The translations under genes were made by a program, and so were the position numbers. Below the pieces are notes generated by a model. The model was not told the origin of the DNA. It did not search any database and was given only the letters and a program-made list of their open reading frames with translations. A stretch of DNA of 26,891 nucleotides, taken from the NCBI GenBank assembly GCA_946616365.1, contig CAMOIX010000036.1, positions 1 through 26,891 on the forward strand. The letters are read 5' to 3'. Source of the stretch: AC2028 sp002373595 (GTDB taxonomy: Bacteria; Bacillota; Clostridia; Lachnospirales; Lachnospiraceae). This document shows positions 15,187 through 23,246 of this stretch, piece after piece (position 1 is the stretch's first letter; every line of letters starts with the position of its first letter).

Positions 15187-15369
15187 AAAACCCTCAGCGC
15201 CGAACCCTTGCCTTTTGACTCCTAGCGATGCTAGGTGGGTAACCGCAGCCTTATCTTTTGCCTTCCCCTGGCCATAATGGGGGGCCTGACAGCCGACAGG
15301 CGATGTAGGAATCCCGTTCAAAGGTAAATGTAGGTTCAAAAATAACAAAGAATCCGGGCACCTCGGGCT
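15187..15369 (-). ncRNA. ssrS: 6S RNA
   Basis: 6S RNA mimics an open promoter and sequesters sigma-A RNA polymerase in stationary phase. A minus-strand transcript from the promoter at 15376-15404 would be about 183 bases, the usual 6S size. Its ends pair: AGCCC and GTGCC near the 5' end with GGCGC and GGGTT at the 3' end, then GAACC with GGGTTC, and ACCTTTGAAC with GTCAAAAGG. A large central open region follows, with a small hairpin CCTAGC-ATC-GCTAGG on its 3' side, as in Firmicutes 6S RNAs, and a terminal stem around GGCC and CCCC/GGGG. The end has only four Us, so read-through into yihY is likely. Identification is by structure and remembered sequence, not by a covariance search. Confidence 0.8.
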
Positions 15370-15375
15370 GATTAA

Positions 15376-15404
15376 ATTATAGCCTATTTACAGGCTGCCC
15401 GCAA
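15376..15404 (-). promoter_or_regulatory. Sigma-A promoter of 6S RNA
   Basis: On minus, TTGCGG (15399-15404), a 17-base spacer and a perfect TATAAT (15376-15381) place the start near 15369, at the 5' end of the paired 6S structure. It lies between the pckA terminator and the RNA, and it is the only clear promoter upstream of yihY-pheS-pheT. Confidence 0.78.
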
Positions 15405-15411
15405 GTACTTA

Positions 15412-15445
15412 AAAGCCCCGCGGAAGGCGAATTCCGCGGGGCTTT
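15412..15445 (-). terminator. Intrinsic terminator of pckA
   Basis: AAAGCCCCGCGGAA and TTCCGCGGGGCTTT pair perfectly over 14 bases around a six-base loop, followed on minus by a short T run. It lies 36 bases after the pckA stop and just before the 6S RNA promoter, insulating the two. Confidence 0.9.
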
Positions 15446-15480
15446 GCTACTCTTTTATCCGGTTCCCGGACAAGGACGTA

Positions 15481-17097
15481 TTAAAGCTTGGGACCTGCGG
15501 CTACGAGTGCCTTACCTGCATCGTTGGTCTCATACTTCTTAAAGTTCTTAATAAATCGTCCTGCAAGATCCTTTGCCTTCTCTTCCCACTCTTCAGGCTT
15601 AGCGTAGGTATCTCTGGGATCGAGGATCTCGGTGCTTACGCCGGGAAGCTCGGTAGGAACCTCGAAATCAAAGTAAGGGATCTTCTTGGTAGGAGCCTTC
15701 TTGATATCGCCGTTAAGGATAGCATCGATGATACCGCGGGTATCAGGGATGGAGATTCTCTTGCCGGTTCCGTTCCATCCGGTATTTACGAGGTAAGCCT
15801 TAGCTCCGCTCTTCTGCATCTTCTTAACGAGCTCCTCGCCGTACTTGGTAGGATGAAGCTCAAGAAATGCCTGTCCGAAGCAAGCGGAGAAGGTAGGAGT
15901 GGGCTCAGTGATTCCACGCTCGGTTCCTGCAAGCTTTGCAGTGAATCCGGAAAGGAAGTAGTACTGAGTCTGCTCGGGAGTAAGGATGGAAACGGGAGGA
16001 AGTACTCCGAATGCATCTGCTGAAAGGAAGATAACATTCTCAGCTGCAGGACCTGCAGAGATTCCGTTTACATTCTTAGCGATCTTCTGGATGTGCTCGA
16101 TAGGATAAGAAACACGGGTATTCTCGGTAACGCTCTTGTCAGCGAAATCGATCTTGCCGTTAGCATCTACCGTAACATTCTCAAGAAGAGCGTTTCTCTT
16201 GATAGCGCCATAGATATCGGGCTCATTCTCCTTGGAGAGGTTGATAACCTTTGCATAGCATCCGCCCTCAAGGTTGAATACGCCGTTGTCATCCCAGCCG
16301 TGCTCGTCATCACCGATGAGAAGTCTCTTGGGATCGGTGGAAAGGGTGGTCTTACCGGTTCCGGAAAGTCCGAAGAAGATAGCAGTGTGCTTACCTTCCA
16401 TATCGGTATTTGCGGAGCAGTGCATGGAAGCCATTCCGCCGAGAGGGAGGAAGTAGTTCTGCATGGAGAACATACCCTTCTTCATCTCTCCGCCGTACCA
16501 GGTGTTAAGGATAACCTGCTCGCGACTGGTAACGTTGAAAGCAACACAGGTCTCGGAATTAAGTCCGAACTCCTGATAATTTGCAACCTTTGCCTTGGAT
16601 GCGGTATAAACTACGAAATTGGGCTCGAAGGAAGCCTCTTCCTCTGCAGTGGGCTGGATGAACATGTTGCGGACAAAGTGTGCCTGCCATGCTACTTCCA
16701 TGATGAAACGGACTGCCATACGGGTGTCCTTGTTGGCTCCGCAGAAAGCATCTACTACGAAAAGTCTCTTTCCGCCGGAAAGCTCCTCGATAGCGAGCTT
16801 CTTAACTTCTGCCCATACCTTCTCGCTCATGGGATGGTTGTCGTTGGGATACTCGGGAGTATTCCACCATACGGTGTCATGAGCCTTTGCATCATCAACG
16901 ATATACTTGTCTTTGGGAGAACGTCCGGTGAACTCACCCGTCATAACATTGACGGTATCGAGCTCGGTAAGCTGTCCCTTCTCAAATCCTGTAAGATCTG
17001 ACTTCATTTCCTCTTCGTAGAGGGTCTCATACGAGGGATTGTAGATCACTTCGCTAGTACCGGTGATCCCATACTGGGTTAAATCAACCTTTGCCAT
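15481..17097 (-). CDS. pckA: Phosphoenolpyruvate carboxykinase (ATP)
   Basis: PckA interconverts oxaloacetate plus ATP with PEP plus CO2. In anaerobic fermenters it often runs toward oxaloacetate, feeding succinate or amino acid synthesis. The 538 residues match the ATP-type enzyme. Seen are TGEFTGRSPKDK at about 53-64, the WYGGEMKKGMF stretch with its metal-site lysine near 206, the kinase P-loop GLSGTGKTTLS at 243-253 and the metal-binding DDEHGW at 263-268. An AGGTAGGA site precedes the ATG. Two promoters may serve it: the clear one at 17162-17190 and a weaker TTGACT/TAAATT closer to the gene. A strong terminator follows. Confidence 0.97.
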   Translation of the reverse strand: MAKVDLTQYGITGTSEVIYNPSYETLYEEEMKSDLTGFEKGQLTELDTVNVMTGEFTGRSPKDKYIVDDAKAHDTVWWNTPEYPNDNHPMSEKVWAEVKKLAIEELSGGKRLFVVDAFCGANKDTRMAVRFIMEVAWQAHFVRNMFIQPTAEEEASFEPNFVVYTASKAKVANYQEFGLNSETCVAFNVTSREQVILNTWYGGEMKKGMFSMQNYFLPLGGMASMHCSANTDMEGKHTAIFFGLSGTGKTTLSTDPKRLLIGDDEHGWDDNGVFNLEGGCYAKVINLSKENEPDIYGAIKRNALLENVTVDANGKIDFADKSVTENTRVSYPIEHIQKIAKNVNGISAGPAAENVIFLSADAFGVLPPVSILTPEQTQYYFLSGFTAKLAGTERGITEPTPTFSACFGQAFLELHPTKYGEELVKKMQKSGAKAYLVNTGWNGTGKRISIPDTRGIIDAILNGDIKKAPTKKIPYFDFEVPTELPGVSTEILDPRDTYAKPEEWEEKAKDLAGRFIKNFKKYETNDAGKALVAAGPKL

Positions 17098-17161
17098 TTT
17101 TCCTACCTCTCTTCTAAAAAATTTATTTTTTCTGCATATCAGCAGTCAAAAACACGCTCCT

Positions 17162-17190
17162 ATTATCTCAAAAAAACGCCCAAATGTCAA
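17162..17190 (-). promoter_or_regulatory. pckA: Sigma-A promoter of pckA
   Basis: On minus, TTGACA (17185-17190), a 17-base spacer and GATAAT (17162-17167) precede pckA by about 65 bases. The -35 box overlaps the last codons of the ECF S-component gene. Downstream, a second possible promoter (TTGACT, 18 bases, TAAATT) overlaps a small CTGC/GCAG palindrome that may be an operator. Confidence 0.78.
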
Positions 17191-17756
17191 AGTTTATCGT
17201 GCCTTAAGGCCGCCCAAATGATAAAGACATAAGCAAATCCGATGCAGGCAGTCGCAAACTGTATAACGGAGAAAGTCATCTGAAGCTTGGGCATCATATT
17301 GCGGAGCTTATGATCGGCCGGGATAAAGGTCGGAAGCAGCCAAAGCGCTATCGTAAGACCCATAAACGCCCCCTTTGCAAGAGCACAAAGGACCGCCTTA
17401 AGATAGCTCTTTATGCCTCCTGCTTTTCTGCCTCCGGCGATCATATCCTTCTTCAGCAGAAAATGAACCGTGACGGCAAGAACCGCATTTCCGAGCATGA
17501 TAAGCGGAATGATGCCGGGAACGAGGTTCATCACGGGCGAAGCCGCTATGAAAAACGCCGTAACCGGAGTGATCACACAGAGGATCAGGGCGCAGGGCAG
17601 CCCGCATATAAGGACCGCAAGAACTATACAGGTATTGATGACAGGACCTGTAATGAAAACGCTCAGATTCTTAAATATCTGGCTCACTATACATATAGCC
17701 AAAAGTACTGCCGTTGTAACGATCTCCCTTGTACCAAAACTCTTTTTTGTGTTCAC
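17187..17756 (-). CDS. ECF transporter S-component-like membrane protein
   Basis: The 189-residue protein is mostly hydrophobic, with about five to six membrane helices. Its N-terminus (REIVTTAVLLAICIVSQIF) and the stretch NLVPGIIPLIMLGN resemble S components, the substrate-capturing subunits of energy-coupling-factor vitamin transporters. No EcfA or EcfT genes are nearby, which is normal for group II ECF systems. No riboswitch precedes it, so the substrate cannot be guessed. It starts with GTG, with AGGAG further upstream, 25 bases after the beta-helix lipoprotein gene. It could instead be an unrelated small membrane protein of similar pattern. Confidence 0.7.
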   Translation of the reverse strand: MNTKKSFGTREIVTTAVLLAICIVSQIFKNLSVFITGPVINTCIVLAVLICGLPCALILCVITPVTAFFIAASPVMNLVPGIIPLIMLGNAVLAVTVHFLLKKDMIAGGRKAGGIKSYLKAVLCALAKGAFMGLTIALWLLPTFIPADHKLRNMMPKLQMTFSVIQFATACIGFAYVFIIWAALRHDKL

Positions 17757-17781
17757 TTCCTTATAATCTCCTTTTCTTTAT

Positions 17782-19521
17782 TTATTCAAAAGTGCATGCC
17801 GTAAATGTTATCTTTCCTGGCTGATCGCTGTAGGATTTATCCCCGTATGTATTGCCCTTGAAACGGCAATTCTCAAATGTCGCAGCGCTGTATCCATACA
17901 TATTTACCATTGTCGAAAATGCAGAATTGTTATTTACTATCTCGCTGTTTCTTACGTACAGTCTGCTGTCAGAATATCCGAAGAAAAGACCGCACTCTTC
18001 CATCCTGTTATCATGGAATGAACACTTATCGAAGAGCATCTCTGCATATTCATCCAGATATACGGCACCCTGGCTGCATCCGTAGATTTCCGAATCCTTG
18101 AATTCGATCGCGCGGGCTTCATCGGACCAGATACCGAAAGCGCCGCACCCGTAGAGGTGACATCCGCTGACAGTCAGGTGATTGCCCGAGTCAAACTCCA
18201 AAACAGGTGCACCGCATGGCCCTACATCCTCCTTATGTCCGATGGTCAGATCCGTAAGCCAGATGTCACGGCAATCATGATACTCCAGCACTGCCGAATA
18301 AGGCTCTCCTGTGACTATGGTTACTTCCTCTCCCTCAGCAGCTTTCAGGGAGAGTTTGTTGGCGGTGATATTCCAGAAAAGAGCATCCACAACGGTATCA
18401 TGGAAGAACCATTCAGTCCTCTCCTCCGGAGCTATCTCCGTGATATCATAAGTACCGCCTTTAAGAGTTATCTCAGTATAAGGTTTGATATTCGCCACAA
18501 GCTCATGTACATTGCTTACAGTCACTTTCTGAGGACAGAAAAACTCCCTGGTATTTTTATCTGCATTCTCATCATCCCTTACATAGAATCTGTATGAAAT
18601 GAATATATAATCTTCCTCTTCATGAACTCCGTAATTGCTCACGACCATCGTAAGGATATCATCATCATAAAGAGTTATCTTTCTCCAGTTATCATCAATG
18701 GGAACCTGATCGAGTTCCGCACTCCAGAATCCGTTGTTAAACTGATCATACAGAGGCTCATCGGTGAGTGTCATTCCGACATTCTTCCACTCGTCAGACA
18801 AGTCGCCTCCGTTTTTCTCAGAAAAAGTAGAATAGTATTTTCCGTCCTTTTCAGTTATCTCCATCTTTTCATCGAGATAATCGAGCTCGCTGTAGAACGA
18901 TTCCATCTCCCCTTCAAGAGCACTGCCTATCAGCTTCCACTTGCCTACCATCTTTTCGGCATCATCCTTGCTCGGAAGATCAGGCATATCTGCCAATCGA
19001 ACAGTGATCTTTCCTCTGTCGAGAATCATATCTTCAAAGGTTATAACATCACCGTTTCGGGTAAGTTCATGATAATCCACATCTTCTTCGCTGTCATCAT
19101 CTGCCCAGCCCCACTTCTGTCGGATGACGATCTTGTCTCCGTCCTCGGTCCAAGTGATATCTCTTCCTGCAAGGACATCGTAGCTAAGGATCCCCATATA
19201 TTCATCGAGTGTTCTTTCCCTGTAATATGCCTTTCCGTCTTCAAACAAAAAGAGCTCTGCCGGGATGCCATCACCTGACTCGACCGCTTCGGCTGCCCAA
19301 TAGGTTCCGGCTGCCGTCTCTTTCGAGTCGGTATCCGGTACATCCTCTTTATCCGCAGGGGCCTGATCTTGCGTTTGAGGTTCCTTGGAACCGGCATCGG
19401 CGTCACCGCTTTTCTCTATCGCATCAGGGATTCTGTTATCATCTCCGCCACAAGCCGACATGGACAGCATGGCCGCTGTAAGAATTATGATCCCCGTTTT
19501 CTTTAATCTCTTGCTTATCAT
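17782..19521 (-). CDS. Lipoprotein with right-handed beta-helix domain
   Basis: The 579-residue product has a lipoprotein signal with lipobox LSMSAC (lipidated C24), then an acidic, low-complexity linker to about 70. The middle (about 75-330) is acidic, with beta-rich segments and two WKxxG-like patches (VGKWKLIG). The last 230 residues form a right-handed parallel beta-helix: GGTYDIT, then rungs of the kind LTVSGCHLYGCGAFGIW and IEFKDSEIYGCSQGAVYL, and ending TFTACTFE. Such helices bind or cut polysaccharides, but no catalytic set is evident. GGAGG lies five bases before the ATG at 19521; an upstream in-frame start at 19560 is disfavoured. It probably shares a transcript with the ECF-like gene. 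Confidence 0.8.
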   Translation of the reverse strand: MISKRLKKTGIIILTAAMLSMSACGGDDNRIPDAIEKSGDADAGSKEPQTQDQAPADKEDVPDTDSKETAAGTYWAAEAVESGDGIPAELFLFEDGKAYYRERTLDEYMGILSYDVLAGRDITWTEDGDKIVIRQKWGWADDDSEEDVDYHELTRNGDVITFEDMILDRGKITVRLADMPDLPSKDDAEKMVGKWKLIGSALEGEMESFYSELDYLDEKMEITEKDGKYYSTFSEKNGGDLSDEWKNVGMTLTDEPLYDQFNNGFWSAELDQVPIDDNWRKITLYDDDILTMVVSNYGVHEEEDYIFISYRFYVRDDENADKNTREFFCPQKVTVSNVHELVANIKPYTEITLKGGTYDITEIAPEERTEWFFHDTVVDALFWNITANKLSLKAAEGEEVTIVTGEPYSAVLEYHDCRDIWLTDLTIGHKEDVGPCGAPVLEFDSGNHLTVSGCHLYGCGAFGIWSDEARAIEFKDSEIYGCSQGAVYLDEYAEMLFDKCSFHDNRMEECGLFFGYSDSRLYVRNSEIVNNNSAFSTMVNMYGYSAATFENCRFKGNTYGDKSYSDQPGKITFTACTFE

Positions 19522-19623
19522 ATTATCCTCCGGTTCAAACTCTAAGACGATGCTTTTCATTCGATGATCAGTCTGTCACCTGTGTTCTGGAAGGATGAGT
19601 CAGTTTTCTTTTAAATCTGGTGA

Positions 19624-21453
19624 TCACTTCACGATCGGTGCAGTCACTTCACGGAGCCATTCTTTTTCTTTGTCGTTAAGATATTCCGAGATATTATCAT
19701 ATACCTTCTTGTGATAATCATTGAGAAGCTCTATCTCTTTGTCCGTCATAATCTCAGGGATGATGGCATCACGATCATACGGAACCATGGTCAGCATCTC
19801 AAATCCCAGATACTCTCCGTACTCATTCTCTTTCTTTTTGACACAGAGGATCATATTCTCGGTCCTGATGCCATATTCATTGGGGAGATATACTCCGGGC
19901 TCATCGGAAGTGATCATCCCCTCCTCAAAAGGCGCGCCGAGCTTGCCGCCCCTTCCCGAGAGTCCGATATTCTGAGGTCCCTCATGTACATTGAGGAAGT
20001 ACCCTACTCCGTGTCCGGTACCGTGATTATAGTCAACGCCCAGATCCCAAAGCGGTCTTCTTGCGATAACATCCAGCTGTGCTCCGGTCATTCCTTTGCG
20101 GAACAATGCGTCTGCAAGATTCAGATGTCCTTTGAGTACGGCGGTATAGAGTTCCTTCTGTCTCTTATTAAGAGTTCCAACAGCTACGGTCCTTGTGATA
20201 TCCGTAGTACCCTGGAGATACTGTCCACCCGTATCCATGAGTAGAAATGTGTTATTCTCTATAGGAACATTGGTCTCTACAGTGGGCTCATAGTGTATGA
20301 TCGCTCCGTGCTCACCTGTTGCCACAATAGGAGCAAAACTCTCATACACGAAGTCTGCCTGCTCTTTTCTTAGATTAAGAAGTCTCTCTGCTATATCGAG
20401 TTCTGTAACGCTTCCGCTTTTAAGCTCTTCAGATCCCGAGAGTTCCTTTTTGATGTAATAGATGAGCCTGGTTACAGCTACGCCGTCCTTGATATGGGCT
20501 ATTTTTTCATTATCAGCTTCTGTCTTCGTCTTTACTGCCTTGAATCCTTCGGAAGGATTGGGTCCGTCAGTGATCTGTGCTTTGGCAAGTGCCTCTATAA
20601 CACGCTGAGAACTCTTTCTCTTATCGAGGAGAACTTTCTTTCCGTTAAGTGCGGAAAGATCTCCGTAGAATTCGTTATACTCTTTAATACTTACTCCGTC
20701 AGTCAAAAGAGCAGACTTCGTATCATCATCAAGAACTCCGTTATTAACATACAGCGTTGCGCTGTTCGCAGTGATCACGGTAAAGGACAGAACTACCGGA
20801 CAATACTCAACATCACTTCCTCTTACAAGGTATATCCACGCAATATCATCAAGTGAAGATATTACATTTGCATCGCACTTTTTCTTATCCAGTGCTTCTC
20901 TTACTCTTTTAAGTCTCTCCGCTCTCGTCTCTCCTGTATACTTACTGTCAAGAAGATAAGCCTTATTCGCGGATATCGCAGGTCTGTCCTCCCAGGTATC
21001 TCCGGCAAGATCTATATCACAGACGATCTCGATCTTCTTGTCTCCCATCGTCTTAACTATCTCATCAACAGTACCGGCTCCTACGGTCCTCCCGTCGAAA
21101 CCAAGCTTTGAACCGTCCCTCAGGTTTTTCTCGAGGAACTCCGGAATGGTAGGAACATCTTTCTCTCTGGACTTCATGAGAGTGATCCCTGTACCTGCAA
21201 GCTGCTCTCCCGCCTGAAGGAAATACCTTCCGTCAGTCCAGAGATATGCGTCTCCGTTTTGCAGTATGATCATCTCACCTGCAGATCCGTCGAATCCGGA
21301 CAGATACTCTCTGCATCTGAAAAACTCTCCTACGTATTCCGATGAATGGAAATCGTCCGACACGACATAGTACGCATCGAAACTCCTCACCTTCATTCTG
21401 CCGACCAGTTCGGCGATCCTTTTCTTGTAAACATCTGCATTCTGTCTTTTCAT
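19624..21453 (-). CDS. Aminopeptidase P family (M24B) Xaa-Pro peptidase
   Basis: The 609-residue enzyme cleaves N-terminal Xaa-Pro bonds. It is the long, three-domain form: two creatinase-like N-terminal domains (about 1-310) and a C-terminal pita-bread peptidase. Dimetal ligands are visible: D in LLMDTGGQY, D in GTTDITRT, H in GTGHGVGYFLNVHEGP, E in ITSDEPGVY and E in GIRTENM. The ATG at 21453 is chosen from AAGGA eight bases upstream; a TTG at 21486 would put the start inside the giant palindrome. The palindrome begins 18 bases upstream of this start and so overlaps the promoter region. A 102-base gap without a clear terminator leads to the beta-helix lipoprotein gene. Confidence 0.93.
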   Translation of the reverse strand: MKRQNADVYKKRIAELVGRMKVRSFDAYYVVSDDFHSSEYVGEFFRCREYLSGFDGSAGEMIILQNGDAYLWTDGRYFLQAGEQLAGTGITLMKSREKDVPTIPEFLEKNLRDGSKLGFDGRTVGAGTVDEIVKTMGDKKIEIVCDIDLAGDTWEDRPAISANKAYLLDSKYTGETRAERLKRVREALDKKKCDANVISSLDDIAWIYLVRGSDVEYCPVVLSFTVITANSATLYVNNGVLDDDTKSALLTDGVSIKEYNEFYGDLSALNGKKVLLDKRKSSQRVIEALAKAQITDGPNPSEGFKAVKTKTEADNEKIAHIKDGVAVTRLIYYIKKELSGSEELKSGSVTELDIAERLLNLRKEQADFVYESFAPIVATGEHGAIIHYEPTVETNVPIENNTFLLMDTGGQYLQGTTDITRTVAVGTLNKRQKELYTAVLKGHLNLADALFRKGMTGAQLDVIARRPLWDLGVDYNHGTGHGVGYFLNVHEGPQNIGLSGRGGKLGAPFEEGMITSDEPGVYLPNEYGIRTENMILCVKKKENEYGEYLGFEMLTMVPYDRDAIIPEIMTDKEIELLNDYHKKVYDNISEYLNDKEKEWLREVTAPIVK

Positions 21454-21471
21454 ATTGTTTGTCCTTGTAGA

Positions 21472-21686
21472 GATGCGGTCAGGCAATGTATATTTTTCAC
21501 GTCTTTTACGCAGCGCTTAGCAAGCGAAGTGTGGCGGAAAACGGTCCCGAGCGCCTTGTCCGAGCAGCTCGTGCCCTCATAGCACGAGCGTTGCGAGTTA
21601 AGCGAGGGCGTTTTTGCCCTTAGCCACACAAGCGAGCTTAGCAGCGGAGTACCAAGACTGAAAAATATATATTGTCTGACCGCATC
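21472..21686. repeat. 215-bp giant inverted repeat
   Basis: The whole gap between the aminopeptidase P start and the threonine synthase stop is one imperfect palindrome centred at 21579. Outer arms of 28 bases (21472-21499 and 21659-21686) match at 26 positions, and both mismatches become G-U pairs in a plus-strand RNA. Inside, GTGTGGC/GCCACAC (21529-21535 and 21623-21629) keeps the same spacing to the arms on both sides, and GCTCGTGC/GCACGAGC (21567-21574 and 21582-21589) caps the centre. There is no ORF and no clear target-site duplication. Confidence 0.85.
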
Positions 21687-21714
21687 ATTATATTAGTAAA
21701 AAATTATAAAACGA

Positions 21715-23205
21715 TTACAGTCCGAGGAACTCCGAGATCACATCGCGCATCTTGTCCTTGTCGCACTGCTTGTCATGAAGCACAGGCGCTGTCCTGATCT
21801 CATTAATGGCATTGGGGATCTCAAGATTGCCGATCTTTGCCATCTCATCAACGAGTTCAAAGTCTCCCATCGCATCATACTTCTTATCGATTGCATTCAT
21901 TACGCTTCTCGTAAACTTGAAAGGACTTGCCGTCGAAGCTATGACTGTCTTGGTCTCATCCTTAGTATCACGGACATACTTTCCGTATACCGCAGAAGCA
22001 ACTGAAGTATGTGTATCGATGATGTATCCGCAGGCTCCGTAGATTCTTGCGATCTCATTTGCGGTTTCTTCCTCGGTAGCATAATTACCATAGAAATCTG
22101 AGAGTCCGTCTCTCTCAGACTGCTTGATATCGTACTTTCCGCCCTCGGAAAGGTTCTTCATTAGCTCGGCGCATCTCGCTGAATCATTGCCTGCGATGCG
22201 ATAGATAAGTCTCTCGAGGTTGCTGGAGATAAGGATATCCATCGAAGGAGAACTTGTGAGTACAAACTCTCTGTTGCGATCATAGGTTCCGCTCTCAAAG
22301 AAATCAAAGAGGACTTTATTTGTATTGGATGCACAGATGAGTTTGGCTACGGGAAGACCCATCTGCTTCGCATAATATGCAGCAAGGATATTTCCGAAGT
22401 TACCGGTGGGAACTACGAAATTGATCTTCTCTCCGTCTGCGATCTTGCCTTCACCAAGAAGTCTCGTATATGAATAAACATAATAGCAGATCTGAGGAAC
22501 AAGACGTCCGATGTTTATGGAATTGGCGGATGAGAATCTGAATCCCTTTGAAGCCATCTTCTCGCCAAATGACTTGTCTCCGAATATATTCTTTACTCCG
22601 GTCTGAGCATCATCGAAGTTTCCGTGGATACCTACTACGAGAGTGTTATCTCCCTTCTGGGTAACCATCTGTTTCTCCTGGATAGGGCTTACTCCGTCCT
22701 TGGGATAGAATACGATGATACGGGTTCCCTTGACATCTGCGAATCCGGCAAGAGCTGCTTTTCCGGTATCTCCGCTTGTTGCGGTAAGGATAACGATCTC
22801 ATCGCTTATATTATTCTTGCGTGCTGCAGTTATCATAAGATGAGGAAGTATCGAAAGTGCCATATCCTTGAATGCAATGGTCGCACCGTGGAAAAGCTCG
22901 AGATAATAAGCACCCTCGGCATATGTAAGAGGCGCGATCTCCTCGGTGTCAAACTTGGAATCATAAGCTCCGTCAATGCACTTCTTAAGCTCCTCCTCCG
23001 TGTAATCGGTGAGCATAAGTTTCATAACTTCATATGCAACGCCCTTATAGTCCATGGTGGACAGATCTTTAAGACTTACATCCAGAGCAGGTATGCTGTC
23101 GGGAACAAAGAGTCCTCCGTCATCTGCAAGTCCCTTTAATATTGCCTTGGAAGCGGTGATCTTTTCTCCCGATCCTCTCGTTGATCCGTAAAGCACTTCT
23201 TTCAT
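21715..23205 (-). CDS. thrC: Threonine synthase
   Basis: ThrC converts O-phosphohomoserine to threonine with pyridoxal phosphate. The 496 residues begin MKEVLYGSTRGSGE. Next come the LFHGATIAFKDMAL segment with the PLP lysine, LTATSGDTGKAALAGF, VPTGNFGNILAAYYAKQMG for phosphate binding and a C-terminal helical region. The sequence follows the bacterial/yeast-type (class with the long N-terminal domain). The ATG at 23205 is chosen from AAAGGAAAAG just upstream; another ATG at 23223 lies before it. No homoserine genes are adjacent and no T-box is seen; the gap to the divergent AP2 gene is only 41 bases. The giant palindrome begins 28 bases past the stop and may act in termination. Confidence 0.96.
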   Translation of the reverse strand: MKEVLYGSTRGSGEKITASKAILKGLADDGGLFVPDSIPALDVSLKDLSTMDYKGVAYEVMKLMLTDYTEEELKKCIDGAYDSKFDTEEIAPLTYAEGAYYLELFHGATIAFKDMALSILPHLMITAARKNNISDEIVILTATSGDTGKAALAGFADVKGTRIIVFYPKDGVSPIQEKQMVTQKGDNTLVVGIHGNFDDAQTGVKNIFGDKSFGEKMASKGFRFSSANSINIGRLVPQICYYVYSYTRLLGEGKIADGEKINFVVPTGNFGNILAAYYAKQMGLPVAKLICASNTNKVLFDFFESGTYDRNREFVLTSSPSMDILISSNLERLIYRIAGNDSARCAELMKNLSEGGKYDIKQSERDGLSDFYGNYATEEETANEIARIYGACGYIIDTHTSVASAVYGKYVRDTKDETKTVIASTASPFKFTRSVMNAIDKKYDAMGDFELVDEMAKIGNLEIPNAINEIRTAPVLHDKQCDKDKMRDVISEFLGL

Positions 23206-23234
23206 CTTTTCTTTTCCTTTCATACAATATTTGA

Positions 23235-23240
23235 TAAAAT
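23235..23240 (+). promoter_or_regulatory. -10 box of leaderless AP2 gene
   Basis: TAAAAT sits six bases before the ATG at 23247, so transcription should start on the ATG. The -35 (near 23212, T-rich) is weak. No Shine-Dalgarno site is present. The region also holds the thrC promoter on the other strand. Confidence 0.5.
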
Positions 23241-23246
23241 GAGTTT

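Noticed and set aside
15216..15240. T-box-like sequence (AGGTGGGTAACCGCAG) on the plus strand
   Set aside because: It resembles the T-box core only loosely and points toward no plus-strand gene. The same bases are the 3' side of the 6S RNA structure on minus, whose promoter and closing stems are clear.
21454..21486. A TTG start for the aminopeptidase P at 21486
   Set aside because: It would put the start inside the giant palindrome without a ribosome site; the ATG at 21453 has AAGGA eight bases upstream.
21472..21686. An ordinary intrinsic terminator for thrC
   Set aside because: The arms are far longer than a terminator and there is no U run directly after the central hairpin, so it is listed as a palindromic element, although it may still help end the transcript.
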